Part shown: piece after piece, positions 32,531 to 42,929 of the stretch
Position numbering within the stretch: the first letter of the stretch is position 1
Layout: every line of letters begins with the position of its first letter
Source: Topomyia yanbarensis
Lineage: Eukaryota > Arthropoda > Insecta > Diptera > Culicidae
Reading direction: 5' to 3'
Length of the DNA stretch: 64,000 nt
NCBI RefSeq assembly: GCF_030247195.1
Contig: NC_080672.1
Span: 84,194,113-84,258,112, forward strand
The notes under the pieces: model-generated
Told to the model about the DNA's origin: nothing
The model's input: only the letters and a program-made list of their open reading frames with translations
Database searches by the model: none
Position numbers and translations under genes: made by a program

Positions 32531-33322
32531 ACAACAATGTGTCCATAAAATGGAACAAATGCAAGAAAGGAATCCTGGCTTTGTTCACTTTCACGTCAAT
32601 AATCAAGTTTTAATATTGAAGTAGAATACTTCTAGCGTTTCAATATAGGGGCCCCGTTTCAAATATTTCGGCCAGAATTCTACCCGAATTTTTGAACGTG
32701 AATATCTGCCGTTGTCCTGAATGAAAAAATAAGATTTTTGAACTATCTCATTGGAAATATGTACATTTTTTGTCTAATTCCGTAGTATGTACAATTTCTA
32801 GAAATAATGGAAATAATGGATTTTGTGAAAGTAGCGATTGTGTACTCCATGATTGGCCTGTACAATTCCATCAAGCAGCTAGCGTTACTGGGACTGCCCC
32901 TTTGTCATTCAAAGAAATGACACCTCCATAAAAACAGAACACATGAAAAAATCGTCAGTTTTCTTTCTGACCTCGTAATAAGCAAACGTTGTATGTCAGA
33001 TCAAACTCTTCGGTGCGTATTCCATGACTGCCACCAGCAATCGTTCCAATGATGCACAGCCGCGCCCGCTTCATGCATACAATGATTACGTACCGCAGAA
33101 AAAGCAGAACGCTCTTTTCTTTGCACTGGAAATGAGGTGGTTGGGCGTGAGAGATTCGGTTTTCTTGCTCTTTAAATTATGTGTGGCGTGTTCAGATAAA
33201 TAAAACACCACGGCCCGTGCTCCAAAGTGCACTGCGTTGTATACACTGGAGTGCGCTCTTTGGTTCGTTTTCAGCTGGCAAGTGGTAGTGCGTGTGCGAT
33301 TGACGATTTGATTAGCACTGGC
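32531..33322. other. Unassigned sequence
   Basis: No supported gene or repeat boundary. It includes an 8-bp palindromic GGGGCCCC at 32648-32655. Confidence 0.35.
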
Positions 33323-33608
33323 TAGTGATGGGCATTTCGAAAATTAAAATCGATTTTGCAGCATCGATTTTTTTATATAATAAAAATCGGTGCTGTCAAA
33401 CATCGGACCGGTAAAGATCGAACGAAAAAAATCGATCTTTAGAGACAAAAAGCTCTTTTTCAATGGGAATTTTGAAAGAAACATCGATTTTACCAGATCG
33501 AATTTTGTAAGTCAACAATCGGGCCGAGAAGATCGGATGCAATAAATCGATGTTTCGAGACAAACAGATCGATTTAAAAAAAGTCGCGTCGACTTCGCCC
33601 ATTCCTAG
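33323..33608. mobile_element. hAT-like MITE rich in ATCGAT
   Basis: The ends TAGTGATGGGCATTTCGA and (reverse complement of the right end) TAGGAATGGGCGAAGTCGA are imperfect inverted repeats of hAT style. The interior repeats AAATCGATTTT, CAGATCGAT and GATCGAACGAAAA, similar to the hairpin part of the 9.2-10.7 kb units. I saw no clear 8-bp duplication, so the boundaries are approximate. Confidence 0.5.
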
Positions 33609-34189
33609 GTGGTTACGTTGTGTAAAGGAAATCATGTTGGCTTATTGGATGCTGATATTATAAGTTTCTGCTGATGAAATGATACGAATTGCTTTACGTA
33701 TCATCGTATATGCTGCTATAAACACAGTTTTTTTAACAATCCGTAGAGCCAGATTAATTGTATAACAGGTGCATGTATGACGGGATGTGTACATCCACAT
33801 TAAGACGGGTTTATTTTATGTTCGGCTTAATGACTCAATGTTCTTTTACTTATTTTGTTTGTGAATATTGCGGCTCAAAGTTAAATGCTTTATTAAAAGT
33901 AATGGCCTGGTACTACATTCGCTGTCGGCTATTATCATACGTGATAATTGCAGTGTTATTGCGAGAATTCCATATGTATTACAATAATCAGGGCCGATGG
34001 GTAATGTTGATAGTATAGATAACTTAGCGGGTTGAAACTTTGGAGCAAGCCTAACATTTGAAATTTGCCACGCATAGCAAGTGATTTATGTGAATGTAAT
34101 GCAAACATGCGATATATTTCCAGTTATAATGTACGGGTACCATTATATTTGTATTTCTACTAAAAATACTGAAATAACTGATATTAACC
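33609..34189. other. Unassigned AT-rich sequence
   Basis: Nothing supportable. An 86-codon frame at 33758-34018 has no recognisable motif. Confidence 0.35.
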
Positions 34190-34560
34190 CTTTCATGCCC
34201 AACTTTTTTCTAGTGCATGCAGGATTTCAAAACTATTTTTTCTTGAAAACGGTGGGGTCAAGAAACACAAAAAGCCATTTTTCATAAAGATAGGTGCTTC
34301 CCTCGCAGTGCTAGAAGCTGTTCAATTTTTACCTTCCAATGCTTAATACAATTCTCCTAGAATATTTACAATTGTTCACTAGAGTGGAAAACGTAGCCAA
34401 AGACACTCCAAATGGATAACTTTTATCAGTTTTCAATAAAATTGCAACATAACGAAGATATATGAAAAAATATTTTTTCGTCGTCAACATAAACTGTCCC
34501 TGGCAGCACTGCTCCATTGGAATCCAATCAGAACAACTGCAATAACTTCAGTTCTAGAGC
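34190..34560. repeat. CCCTTTCATGCCC interspersed repeat
   Basis: AACCCTTTCATGCCCAACTT and CTAGTGCATGCAGGATTTC, followed by GAAAACGGTGGGGTCAAG, are recognisable as the start of a common mosquito-type repeat. A related motif starts at 12540. The right end is uncertain. Confidence 0.45.
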
Positions 34561-34929
34561 TAATCCTTGTAACTGTACTCAAATGAAAGGCAATAGCCTT
34601 ACTTATTTTTGTAAGTAAATCTTGCTTCAATCAAAAGTTATATTTGTTTAAAAACGTTGTTGTCCACAAACAATGTTAATGCAACCATGCAGAAGATAGC
34701 AAAAATTGCAACACTCGAATTAACAGTCTGAGTGTATTCTACTTCGCTTCGGTTATGTCTCAGACATTACCCACTCATCTTTCTTTTATACTCATGAAGA
34801 AATATGTTAATCATTACAATCGATAATATAGTTGATAATTGATGATTTGATGGACTAAAATAAACCGAAGAATATTACAATAATACATTTGTTCTTCGTG
34901 TTCCCGCGAATTGTCAATTTTTAATCATC

Positions 34930-35215
34930 ACACATGATTGAACAGTCATCGTTCCTCTCGCACAAAACCATACGTATTCCCTATGCACATTGAATGCCCA
35001 GTAGATAAGTTCCCTAGTTGGTCAAATAAACACTAAACAAAAAAAATAATTTTCTAAGTCCAAAGAAATGTCAGCTCGATTGGCATCGCCCGGCGTATAT
35101 GTGTGGCCTCACAATGCCATTAAAAAAAGAAAGAAATAATAAACATTACATACGACAAAATATGTGCCAGTCAGAATATAATAAACTGAAGACTACTTAG
35201 TTGTTTCCAGTAAAA
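34930..35215. repeat. Repeat A, copy 3 (diverged)
   Basis: GTTCCCTAGTTGGTCAAATA and AAACATTACATACGACAAAA, with a GTAAAATAAGATCGGAAAG end, parallel the 53738-54000 and 56172-56440 pair, but with an insertion (TCAGCTCGATTGGCATCG) and more changes. Confidence 0.5.
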
Positions 35216-35295
35216 TAAGATCGGAAAGAATTAAAAACTAGCCACTCAATAAAATTAGCTGATTAGGGATGCGGACGAAAATAGTTGACCACCGC

Positions 35296-35357
35296 CACTA
35301 AGTTAGCGTCGGATTCTGATGAGACGAAGTCGAAACGCAAATTCCGTAACTAATATT
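35296..35357. mobile_element. MITE family M, copy F (arm fragment)
   Basis: CACTAAGTTAGCGTCGGATT through GACGAAGTCGAAACGCAAAT to TTCCGTAACTAATATT is the outer two-thirds of one arm. Confidence 0.75.
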
Positions 35358-35449
35358 TGACAAAAAAAACTTCCGAAGTTTACATACAATTCAAACCAAA
35401 CTAAGTTTGGGTTATTTCTGGGGCTAAACGGTTGTGACCTGTGGACACT

Positions 35450-35520
35450 ACTTAACTTAAATTAAGTCACATTTTTTTTTGTGCTTCGAAGAAAATATGA
35501 CTTAATTTAAGTTAGGTTAT
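35450..35520. repeat. Short perfect-arm hairpin
   Basis: TAACTTAAATTAAGTCACAT and ATGACTTAATTTAAGTTAGG form an inverted repeat (~20 bp arms, one mismatch) around a T-rich loop. It abuts the MITE that starts at 35528. Confidence 0.75.
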
Positions 35521-35527
35521 ATCCACC

Positions 35528-35650
35528 TAAGCTGACCAGCTCTGACGAAAACATCCGTACACCATGCGGACTGTATGCTTGACCGTGGTGTACGATCGCG
35601 CTTTGTTGCAGAATGGTGTAAGTAATTTTTCGTCAGAGTTGGTCAGTTTA
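35528..35650. mobile_element. 123-bp MITE (family G), copy 2
   Basis: The ends TAAGCTGACCAGCTCTGACG and CGTCAGAGTTGGTCAGTTTA are inverted and match copy 1 at 19876-19997 over the whole length (CATCCGTACACCATGCGGAC, GACCGTGGTGTACGATCGCG). A TA occurs at both ends. Confidence 0.82.
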
Positions 35651-36915
35651 TATTCACCTGATCATAAATACGGGGGTTTATCCCAATTTAGTATCAGCAT
35701 TACTACTTAACTTCCCATGGAATATAAGAGAACACTGCCTTCTAATCGAGGCTATATTATTTAATCCTGAATCTCAATTGAACAGGGACAACCATGACGG
35801 CCTCTCAAGAGATCACAATCAACGCAACGCAAAAGTCGCAACTATAGCTCTTCCCGATCCGAACGGAGGCACGATTCTTCGAGCACAAGTATTATCCACC
35901 GATTTTTCTTTGATCTAGGTATGTAATGTTGCAAGCATCTTTTGTAAGCTACTATTCGAATAATTCAGTCTACGACTCTTCAAGCTATTGCCCAAAAATC
36001 AAATATTTTTGAAAAAGTTCAGGGACAGTGTCTGTTTTGCTTCCGCACTACACAAAGCTGGGTTATGCTCAAGCTTAGGCGGCGTGCCTCTTCATACGAC
36101 ACTACCTACTATTAGTATTCGCGAGTTTATCCAAGTTACTTGATGAATCAATTGCTGGAAAATACCTATGAAACCTAGTAACCAAATCCTCCTCTGCTAG
36201 TCTGTGAACCCGGTAGTACGACACGCAACGATATCCAATGTGACGTCAAAATTACCTAAGAAACTCATTATTCGCAAAAAAATCATCACTGATCAAACTC
36301 CACACATTGCAATCTTAAATCTACAAGCTGGGACCCCGCGAAATGGATTCGATGGCCTGGTTTTATGGACCAACGAAAGTTTGAACTCGTTCCACGTGGG
36401 CTAATTAGTCAATTGATGCGTAGTACCGTCAGAGCAGCAGGTTAGATCTAGCACGGCATCTCCAAGATCGTACAAATATTGGGTTATTTCTGCATTGCGT
36501 ATATGCAGGTACAGTTACTTAGGTATCTTATCAATTCAAAACTTCCTTGATTGATATTTAATTGATTGCTGATATCTATGCAGCCCCAAATGAAGCGATG
36601 GGCAGTTTCATCACTGCCGATTATGAGTGTAAAATATTTCTATTGCAGTAAGGAAGATATTAGGTCATTAGGCCGAATGGACCAAAGAGAGTGATAAATA
36701 AAGTGATTGGAATTGAAAACAAGATTTAAAAGAATGATCGATTTCCAATGAAGGGTTTTGAGAATTTTTTTAAAGCTTATAATTATAATGATTAGCATAT
36801 TAACTTCATCATTTTCGCTGCATATTTATTTACGTGACGGAAGATGTAAATAACATTGACGCTTAATATGGCTACGCCGGGTGCTGTTCGACATCGCGCC
36901 CATTCCGTTGGATTT
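35651..36915. other. Unassigned sequence
   Basis: No supported gene. AGGTCATTAGGCCGAATGGAC at 36661-36681 resembles the 44.34-kb minisatellite motif. Other small frames are unconvincing. Confidence 0.35.
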
Positions 36916-36919
36916 CAAC

Positions 36920-37300
36920 TATTTCATAACCCATAAGTGTGAGTAATCCGTACAAACTAGTGGATCACAGGTTTGCTTGCAAGGGGCCGCCACTTCCGAC
37001 GGTGTGTCGGCGGTCATCTCGCCCTTGGTTTCAGTTATGCAGCAAAGCCGCATCACGCTGGTTTCGCCGCATGCCCTATACTGCCTATAAATACTGCCTC
37101 GTAAATCAATACCATAAAGATAGGAAATCACAGACTGGTCTCATTGTGATAATGGGCAGTAAACATCGATTTCTATGTTTTTAAAACTTGGCGCTATCCA
37201 GAAATGATCATGTTTAAATTATGAAACACATTATATAGAATTCGAAAGAACAGCGGATGATATAAAATAGAATACAATGAAGATTTTATCAGCTTTTTGA
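36920..37300. repeat. Dispersed repeat K, copy 1
   Basis: GTGAGTAATCCGTACAAAC, GTTTGCTTGCAAGGGGCCGC, CACTTCCGACGGTG and later AATTCGAAAGAACAG match 44020-44230 in order. The copies differ by an insertion or deletion around 37000-37180. Nature unknown. Confidence 0.55.
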
Positions 37301-37399
37301 TCCGATTTTGTCAGCCAGCTAGAGTTATGAGGCTATATCTAGGGTCTAAAGAAGAATGTTTTATCAGCTTCGGTTATATCGAATATTATTTCTGTCGAC

Positions 37400-38130
37400 T
37401 ATCCTGACCGCACTGCCTTCGATTTTTTTGTTAGTTTTCTTTCTTGGGTGTGAACAATGATTAAGTTTACCCTCTTTCGCTTGCTGATCATTCTGTTTGT
37501 CTTCTCCCTCGCTTGTGTCTGTGTCCATGTCATCGTCACTGGAGCTTTGATTTTCGCTGTTACATGTTTGGTGCGTTTTGTGTTTTCGAGTGACTTTAGT
37601 ATAGCCGTCTTCTTTCTTGTTTATTTTTTCCCTATGTATGTTACTGCTGGCTTGGGGATACCGTTAAATATTGTTTATCCGGCACATATTTTTTTAGCGG
37701 CTGTATGTGGTGTACCAGCTGACGACGAAGGCAGTGTGATGGTGTTGGTTGAAGTAGATGAATTTTCTGTAGTTGTTTTAGCGCATGGTTTACCATAGTG
37801 TGCCGCCTGGTTATAGAACTGACATCTGCCCAAAGTTCTTTGTATGTTGTTAACACTTGATATGATCTGTCCTCGAAAGTCAAGTAAGACGGTATAGGTT
37901 GGTTTAGTTGCATTCGCAGCACTCGTACACCGTTGAGAATGTCAGAGAAAAAGTTACTCCAAGTGTCGTAGGAGACGGATTCCCCTTCTCCATACTTCGA
38001 CATGAATCTCTTAATATAACCCGTGATAGTGCGAAGTGCTAAATCATGTAGACGAATTTGCGTTGAATCAAGGTCATATACGCGGAGATCTTGGTTATGA
38101 TGTTTTCTTATTCGAGGTCGTGTTGCATGA
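37400..38130 (-). pseudogene. Non-LTR retrotransposon ORF1 remnant with damaged zinc knuckle
   Basis: Minus-strand gag-like ORF1. It reads DLRVYDLDSTQIRLHDLALR (about 38030-38090), MSKYGEGESVSYDTWSNFF, NGVRVLRMQLNQPIPSYLTF (about 37860-37920), then after a frameshift RCQFYNQAAHYGKPC (37783-37827). That last string is a CCHC knuckle (C-X2-C-X4-H-X4-C) whose second Cys is now Tyr. A Ser/Thr-rich tail and a basic/acidic C-terminus (KTTTENSSTSTNT, VTMTWTQTQARE) follow. The ORF1 type, with an 'NGVRVLRM.L..PIPSY.TF' core, is one I associate with mosquito L1/Loa/Jockey-like elements. It is frameshifted and has a stop near 37680, so it is inactive. The 113-codon plus-strand frame at 37457-37798 is its shadow. 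Confidence 0.8.
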
Positions 38131-39850
38131 AGCTTTCTGCCTTGGCTAATGAGTTGAACGTTATTAGTACTACTTGTCTCGTATCATGTAGCTGTATGTG
38201 TAACACTTGCTGATAAGTGCTATTTTGTTTAGTAAAGAAATCATTCTCCGTATGTGAATTTACTACTAGCACGGAGCCGCGCAAACTAAATCATGCAATT
38301 AGTCTACGAAAGTTTCCGCATCCTAATTCAGATCAAGATTTGCGGTTTAGTGCATGAAATTAGCGAGATCCAACCACAAACGAGCTTCGGTAGGATGATT
38401 TAAAATTGTTTTTTCGTTATGAATGTTCGTGGGAAACTACAAATGCAAAACTGACTCAGACATCACTTCGTTAAAAGCTCAATAACTTCTTCTAACCAAG
38501 CCAGATTAACTTGTAGATAATTAAATTATCTTTCTTAATTTCACTTGCGGTGATAATCTAATGTATGCAGAGCCACCTAGCGGTGAAAAGGCGAGCTAGA
38601 TAGTTTTCTCCATGTATATTGTCGAAAAATGACATACAAACTTCAGACACGTTGGCCCGGCAGCTACACTTGTCTGATTTGCTTGAAATTTGGAACAGAC
38701 ATTCCTGGGTGGACTAGGATGCCGATTGAGTTTTGCAAAAATTCTTCATTTTTCTGGACAGTCTATTGTATATTGTGGAGAATGTTCGGGATAGCTTTGC
38801 TTGAAAAACCTAGTCGTTAGAGTATATCCACAAAGCCTACGAAATTAAAGGTGAATGGAAAATGATTGAGCGGTTGGGCTGTTTGAATGAATGATGCAAC
38901 TAACAACTGTGGTTTGAGCAGAGATCTGTTCATCCTTCAAGGTCAAGCAAACCTGTTGCAAAATTAACAGTTCTGGTTCAGCTCCTTTTTGAAAAAAAAT
39001 TATAAGCATAGTTTTTTGGCATTGACACATTCTCCAAAATTTAGTGCAACATTGCTTAATTCTATTCAGTACAACAAAATCTGTAAACATTCCAAAGCTT
39101 ACACGTGCTTTCTTACGAAATTTTTAAAGGAGGTCCCAATATTGAAAGGTAAGTCTTAGTCACGACCAAAATGAGGTATAAATGATGTTCTTTGTTCATA
39201 CTACAAATTTTATTTTTGAGTTCGAGAAAATGCTCAAGTCTCGATACCTACTTTCTCAACTCTAGACCTACCAGTTTTCCACGAGCAAAGTTCCGATCGA
39301 AGCAACCTGAAGGAAGACAAAAAACAAGGAACCTCGTTCACTATTCACAATCAAACGGCACACCTCATAAAAGCTCATTTCTCTTCACCACACTTCAGTG
39401 ACTTCTAGGCCAAGTTTGCATTTGCATGTCAATGTCTGCTCCACGGTATGACTTCGGCGGACTCAGGCGTAACCAAAGCTAATAAACAAAACCCCATAAA
39501 ACCAGCTTGGCGTGAGGTGACTGTGCATACATTCGCTGCGTTTTCCAAAATTTCGAAAACACTACCGGCCCACTGACTAGCTGTGGCGGCGGCTGGCCAC
39601 AACAGTTCGCTTGATCGAGCGACCTCCTTTCCTCGATTTGAGTTTTTTTTTGCTTCGCTCTTTGTTTTGTCTTTTTCTTGTTGATCGACAAATCGAAGAA
39701 AAAAAAATCGTAACCTTAAAGCTTTGTTGGTATAGCCGCCCTTTTTTCGAATCGAGGTTATAAATCTTAAGTAGTTACAACTAGTCGTAAACTGTTAGCC
39801 GAAGGTATCTTTCAGTTGTCCTTGATCAATCACGATTTTGCGACCCTCTG
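38131..39850. other. Unassigned sequence with one dispersed block
   Basis: The segment 38548-38600 (GATAATCTAATGTATGCAGA, CACCTAGCGGTGAAAAGG) is shared, inverted, with 15919-15956. No coding region is supported. A GC-rich patch at 39560-39620 (AGCTGTGGCGGCGGCTGGCC) precedes the island to the right. Confidence 0.35.
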
Positions 39851-41560
39851 AAATTAAGTTAAACACCCAGGACGGAGCTAGATAGTCAAAAAAACTAATC
39901 GCCGCAGATCGCTGAAGGCGATGACAAAGCAACAGTAGCCCACATAATCGCATTTAGTCACGTGATTTATAAGACTGCCGTGATCACTTCGCAACGGACC
40001 CCTCTGATCAGTATTGCAAGCGAATCTACCCTATTGGGAACAATGAAATGTCGGTTGACCTTATTTCGAAGTGGCTTATACCTTTCGTTCGGTGCCGCAT
40101 GTGCGAGTCGTTTGTAGGTTTTTGAAAAAGCGTGAAATTTCGCGTTTATTTTGTCGGGATTCACGGTGTTAAATGGATTCCTCCCAAACGTACTCCCAGT
40201 TTATTTCTACAGAGAATGGTTTGACCACCCACGTTGGACCGAGCGAGAACAACAACCAGCTGGCCGACCGAATTCCAACCAAATTGCCGCTATTTATTGC
40301 CGCTCGAAACAGTTATCAGCGATGGGCTCCAATTACGGTGGATATTCTTCGCGCCAAGACACTATCGCGCACGGCAGTTAAAATCGGAACAATAAAGAGT
40401 AATAATTCTCATGTTCTATTTCCCACCACGATTGCCGCCGGCCCGACGAAGTGGAACAATTCACCCCTTCAGAAGACGGCCCACAAACGAGCCTCCGCAA
40501 AGATAGTGCAGTGCGCTAATGGTGGTGGCGGTGGTGGTGAAGCGAGTGGTTACTTGACAGTTTGCCGCTATGATTAGTTAGCTAGTTCCAGCACGTCGTC
40601 GTCGTCCCCCGGCGGAAAGTTCGAACCGGTTCGTCTCAAACGATCGTTACCGTTTTGGATCAAAGCGGGACACGCTGTAGGGCGCCATGTTTCGCTACTG
40701 CATTGATGTGGCCGATCATCACTCACGTTTTCGCTGTGTTGTATCTCTCGGACGAGCGGCGACAGAAGAAGTGTTCCTTACTTTGTTTTCGTTGGTTCGG
40801 TAACAGTCATCATTACTATCGCGGTTGGTTGAGGATCCGGCGTGATCGTCGTGATTGCTGTCAGATTGACATGATTTCACGAATAGATTTTCCCGTTTTT
40901 GTTCCGCGACCAATTCAAAGTGATTCGTGACTGCTGAAGAAGTAACAAATCACCATTTTTTGCATTACGTAACCAGTCGGTAGGATCTACCGGTAGATTT
41001 ATGAGGAAATAGATCTATGGAAATCCATTCATCATGTAGGTTAATGGCAGTTGCTGGTGATTAGCGGAGGGGTTTCTCTTTGTAACGGGCCATTGTTTAC
41101 AGCTGAATGCAATACAGAGTTTGCATTGGAAAGACACTCGACTGTTGCAACATGGGACACCCGTAATAAGGTATCGGGTCCGCAATTGGAAAAAAGTGAA
41201 AGTCATCGTACGGTAGTTACTCGGCGGATTCGGAATTGCATCCAATTCTAAATTTGATGGTTTATTGTGGTAACGAACACAATTTTGTTCATCTAGGTTG
41301 TCTGGACTGGTATGATTATACTACCTTCACCACCACCGTCGATGTCATGGTACGATGATTAGTGGCTATAGTGGAACAGTACTGTCGATAGAGGCTATGG
41401 GCGTAATAGCAAACCTAATTACTCGATGGTTGCTCGTAAATTAAGGTTGTATTGTTCGAATTCCACACTGATATTTACTCAATTTCCTGATCTGGGGTTT
41501 GTCACTGAGTCAGGGGCATCCTGTTAGGTAAGTTCTAATCAGAGAATGGCAAGAAAATTG
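39851..41560. other. Non-repetitive, GC-richer island
   Basis: This region is largely free of recognised repeats. It includes a GGTGGTGGCGGTGGTGGTGA tract at 40521-40540. A 134-codon ATG-initiated frame at 40173-40577 has no domain that I recognise and ends in a poly-Gly tract encoded by that repeat. It lacks a purine at -3 and overlaps another open frame, so it is not called a gene. A host exon or regulatory region remains possible. Confidence 0.3.
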
Positions 41561-41848
41561 ATGGGTTTACAATCGGAACGGTTGACCCACAGTTGGTCAT
41601 TTGTTCTTCTGCTCTTCTCTACTTTACTTGGTTTCCATTATCTATTGCAAACGCTCAATAAATTCTAGTAAATTCATGTAATGCACATTTTATACCAGAA
41701 GGGGTGTTTTTTTTAAATATTTTTTGTAATCTCTATTTTTTATCAACTAATTCATTTTTCTGGTTTTTGATATAAGAACCAATACCTTAATTGTAGTACT
41801 TTTGTGGTGGTATCCAATAGGGAAAAACAGATCGAAATGGTTAGTTAA

Positions 41849-41964
41849 CACTCCGGAAGTCGCGCAAATGGCTCACTGAACGAGCACTCGTAGCTGCTCT
41901 AAGACGATTTTGCTAGATTTTCAGAGCAGCGTGCACTCAGTGCACTAGCGCGACTGCCGGAAGG
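41849..41964. mobile_element. 116-bp TTAA-flanked MITE inside one palindrome arm
   Basis: Ends CACTCCGGAAGTCGCGC and (reverse complement) CCTTCCGGCAGTCGCGC match at 14 of 17 positions. TTAA lies at 41845-41848 and 41965-41968. The opposite palindrome arm has a single TTAA at the same point (inverse of GAGTTAAACGAAAG), which serves as the empty site. TTAA duplication is characteristic of piggyBac-type transposition; the superfamily is inferred. An internal hairpin-like GAGCACTCGTAGCTGCTC is visible. Confidence 0.85.
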
Positions 41965-41998
41965 TTAAACGAAAGTAATTATGTGAAAATAAAAATTC

Positions 41999-42082
41999 CC
42001 CCACAGGAAGGATTCGAACCTGCAACCCTTGGGACACCGGCCCGATGTACAAACTTTTATGCTATCCCTGGGTTATGATGAC
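41999..42082 (-). other. tRNA-like unit, left palindrome arm
   Basis: On the minus strand: ATAACCCAGGGATAGC (A-box-like), TCCCAAGGGTTGCAGG, then TTCGAATCC (T-loop/B-box GGTTCGAATCC), followed by TTTTTATTTT outside (41983-41994 region). The T-stem pairs at four of five positions. It is probably a tRNA pseudogene or SINE head, diverged from its partner in the right arm. Confidence 0.5.
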
Positions 42083-42299
42083 GTCCTAGGAAGAACACAT
42101 GATTATCGCATTGACGACTATCGCCTCTAGGGCGAGGTCACACACAACCGCCGTTGCCACCCAACACATTTGACCTTCTAGCGGGAAAATCATTATTGAT
42201 GTGTTGGTTGGCAGCGGCGGTTGTGTATGATCTCGTTCTAGAGGAAGTGGTACGATCACTGAAGCCAATGCGATAATCATGTGTTTTTCCTGGGACTAC

Positions 42300-42378
42300 A
42301 TCATAGCCCAGGGATAGCGTAAGGGTGGTACTTGGTTCGGAGTCCCAAGGGTTGCAGGTTCGAATTCTGCCTCTGATG
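42300..42378 (+). other. tRNA-like unit, right palindrome arm
   Basis: ATCATAG (42300-42306) can pair with CTCTGAT (42371-42377) at six of seven positions. The T-arm GCAGG-TTCGAAT-TCTGC (42354-42370) pairs at all five positions, counting one G-T. An A-box-like TAGCCCAGGGATAGC lies near the 5' end and the B-box is GGTTCGAATTC. A run of eight T follows at 42383-42390, a Pol III-type terminator. The length (~78 nt) suits a tRNA. The D and anticodon arms are poor, so it is a pseudogene or a SINE head, not a confident tRNA gene. Confidence 0.5.
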
Positions 42379-42536
42379 GGCATTTTTTTTACACAATTGC
42401 TTTCGTTTAACTCACCGTTTCGATCTGTTGCTCGCTGTTGGATACCACCAAATAAGCATTGTTTGATGACTGAGTTGCCATATCATCGTAATTTCCTTTC
42501 GGTCAAGCAAGCTTTTCGCATTTAGCGGCCAAAAAT

Positions 42537-42908
42537 TCACGTTTTTGGACGAAGCTCATTTTTGGTGTACAGAGTGTTAAATAAACTAAACTGTCTATTC
42601 AGCGTGATCTGCAACCAAAGGAAAGCCTTGAGACTCCATTTCATCCAAATAAAGTGACTGTGTGATGCTGTTTTGGACACGAATGGCATACTGGGTTCAT
42701 TTTCTCCAAATACATGGTTGAGGACTGGTTGCTTCCAAATGTTGTTATACAAGATTTGGACGACCTTTTTTTCTAAATAAACAAGGCATACGATCGTTAC
42801 GAAAATCGATAAATTGAAGACAATGTTCGATAGAAGTACCGTATCGGAAAAGGGCAATGTCGATTGGCTGCCTTGTTCTAGCGATTTGACGTCCTTGATT
42901 TTTTTCAT
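42537..42908 (-). pseudogene. Possible mariner-like transposase remnant
   Basis: A 123-codon ATG-initiated open frame. Its central part EKKVVQILYNNIWKQPVLNH and VFGENEPSMPFVSKTASHSH loosely resembles the mariner/Tc1 section that precedes and includes the second catalytic Asp ('...W.FQQD.AP.H...'), with the Asp-containing box lost. The similarity is weak and from memory of the family pattern only. The D,D(34)D/E triad cannot be traced. It could equally be a chance frame. Confidence 0.22.
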
Positions 42909-42929
42909 GGCGCTACATTAATTTTCTCG

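Larger units (their letters stand above)
41806..42449. repeat. ~640-bp palindrome (fold-back) with tRNA-like arms
   Basis: The left arm (41806-42168) and right arm (42198-42449) are inverted copies: GGTGGTATCCAATAGGG with GTTGGATACCACC, GAACCTGCAACCCTTGGGA with TCCCAAGGGTTGCAGGTTC, ACACATGATTATCGCATTG with CAATGCGATAATCATGTGT, and CACAACCGCCGTTGCCACC with GGCAGCGGCGGTTGTG. The spacer is ~30 bp. A tRNA-like unit lies in each arm, reading outward. The left arm alone contains a TTAA-flanked MITE. The similarity of the arms is about 80% by eye. Confidence 0.85.

Noticed and set aside
33323..33608. Confident hAT insertion with 8-bp duplication
   Set aside because: TIR-like ends are visible but the flanking octamers do not match, so only a tentative call was kept.
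37457..37798. 113-codon hydrophobic frame resembling a membrane protein
   Set aside because: It is the antisense of a retrotransposon ORF1 tail on the minus strand; hydrophobicity results from reading the complement of Lys/Asp/Glu codons.
42537..42908. Functional transposase gene
   Set aside because: Similarity to mariner is weak, catalytic acidic residues cannot be placed and the frame is too short; retained only as a low-confidence remnant.
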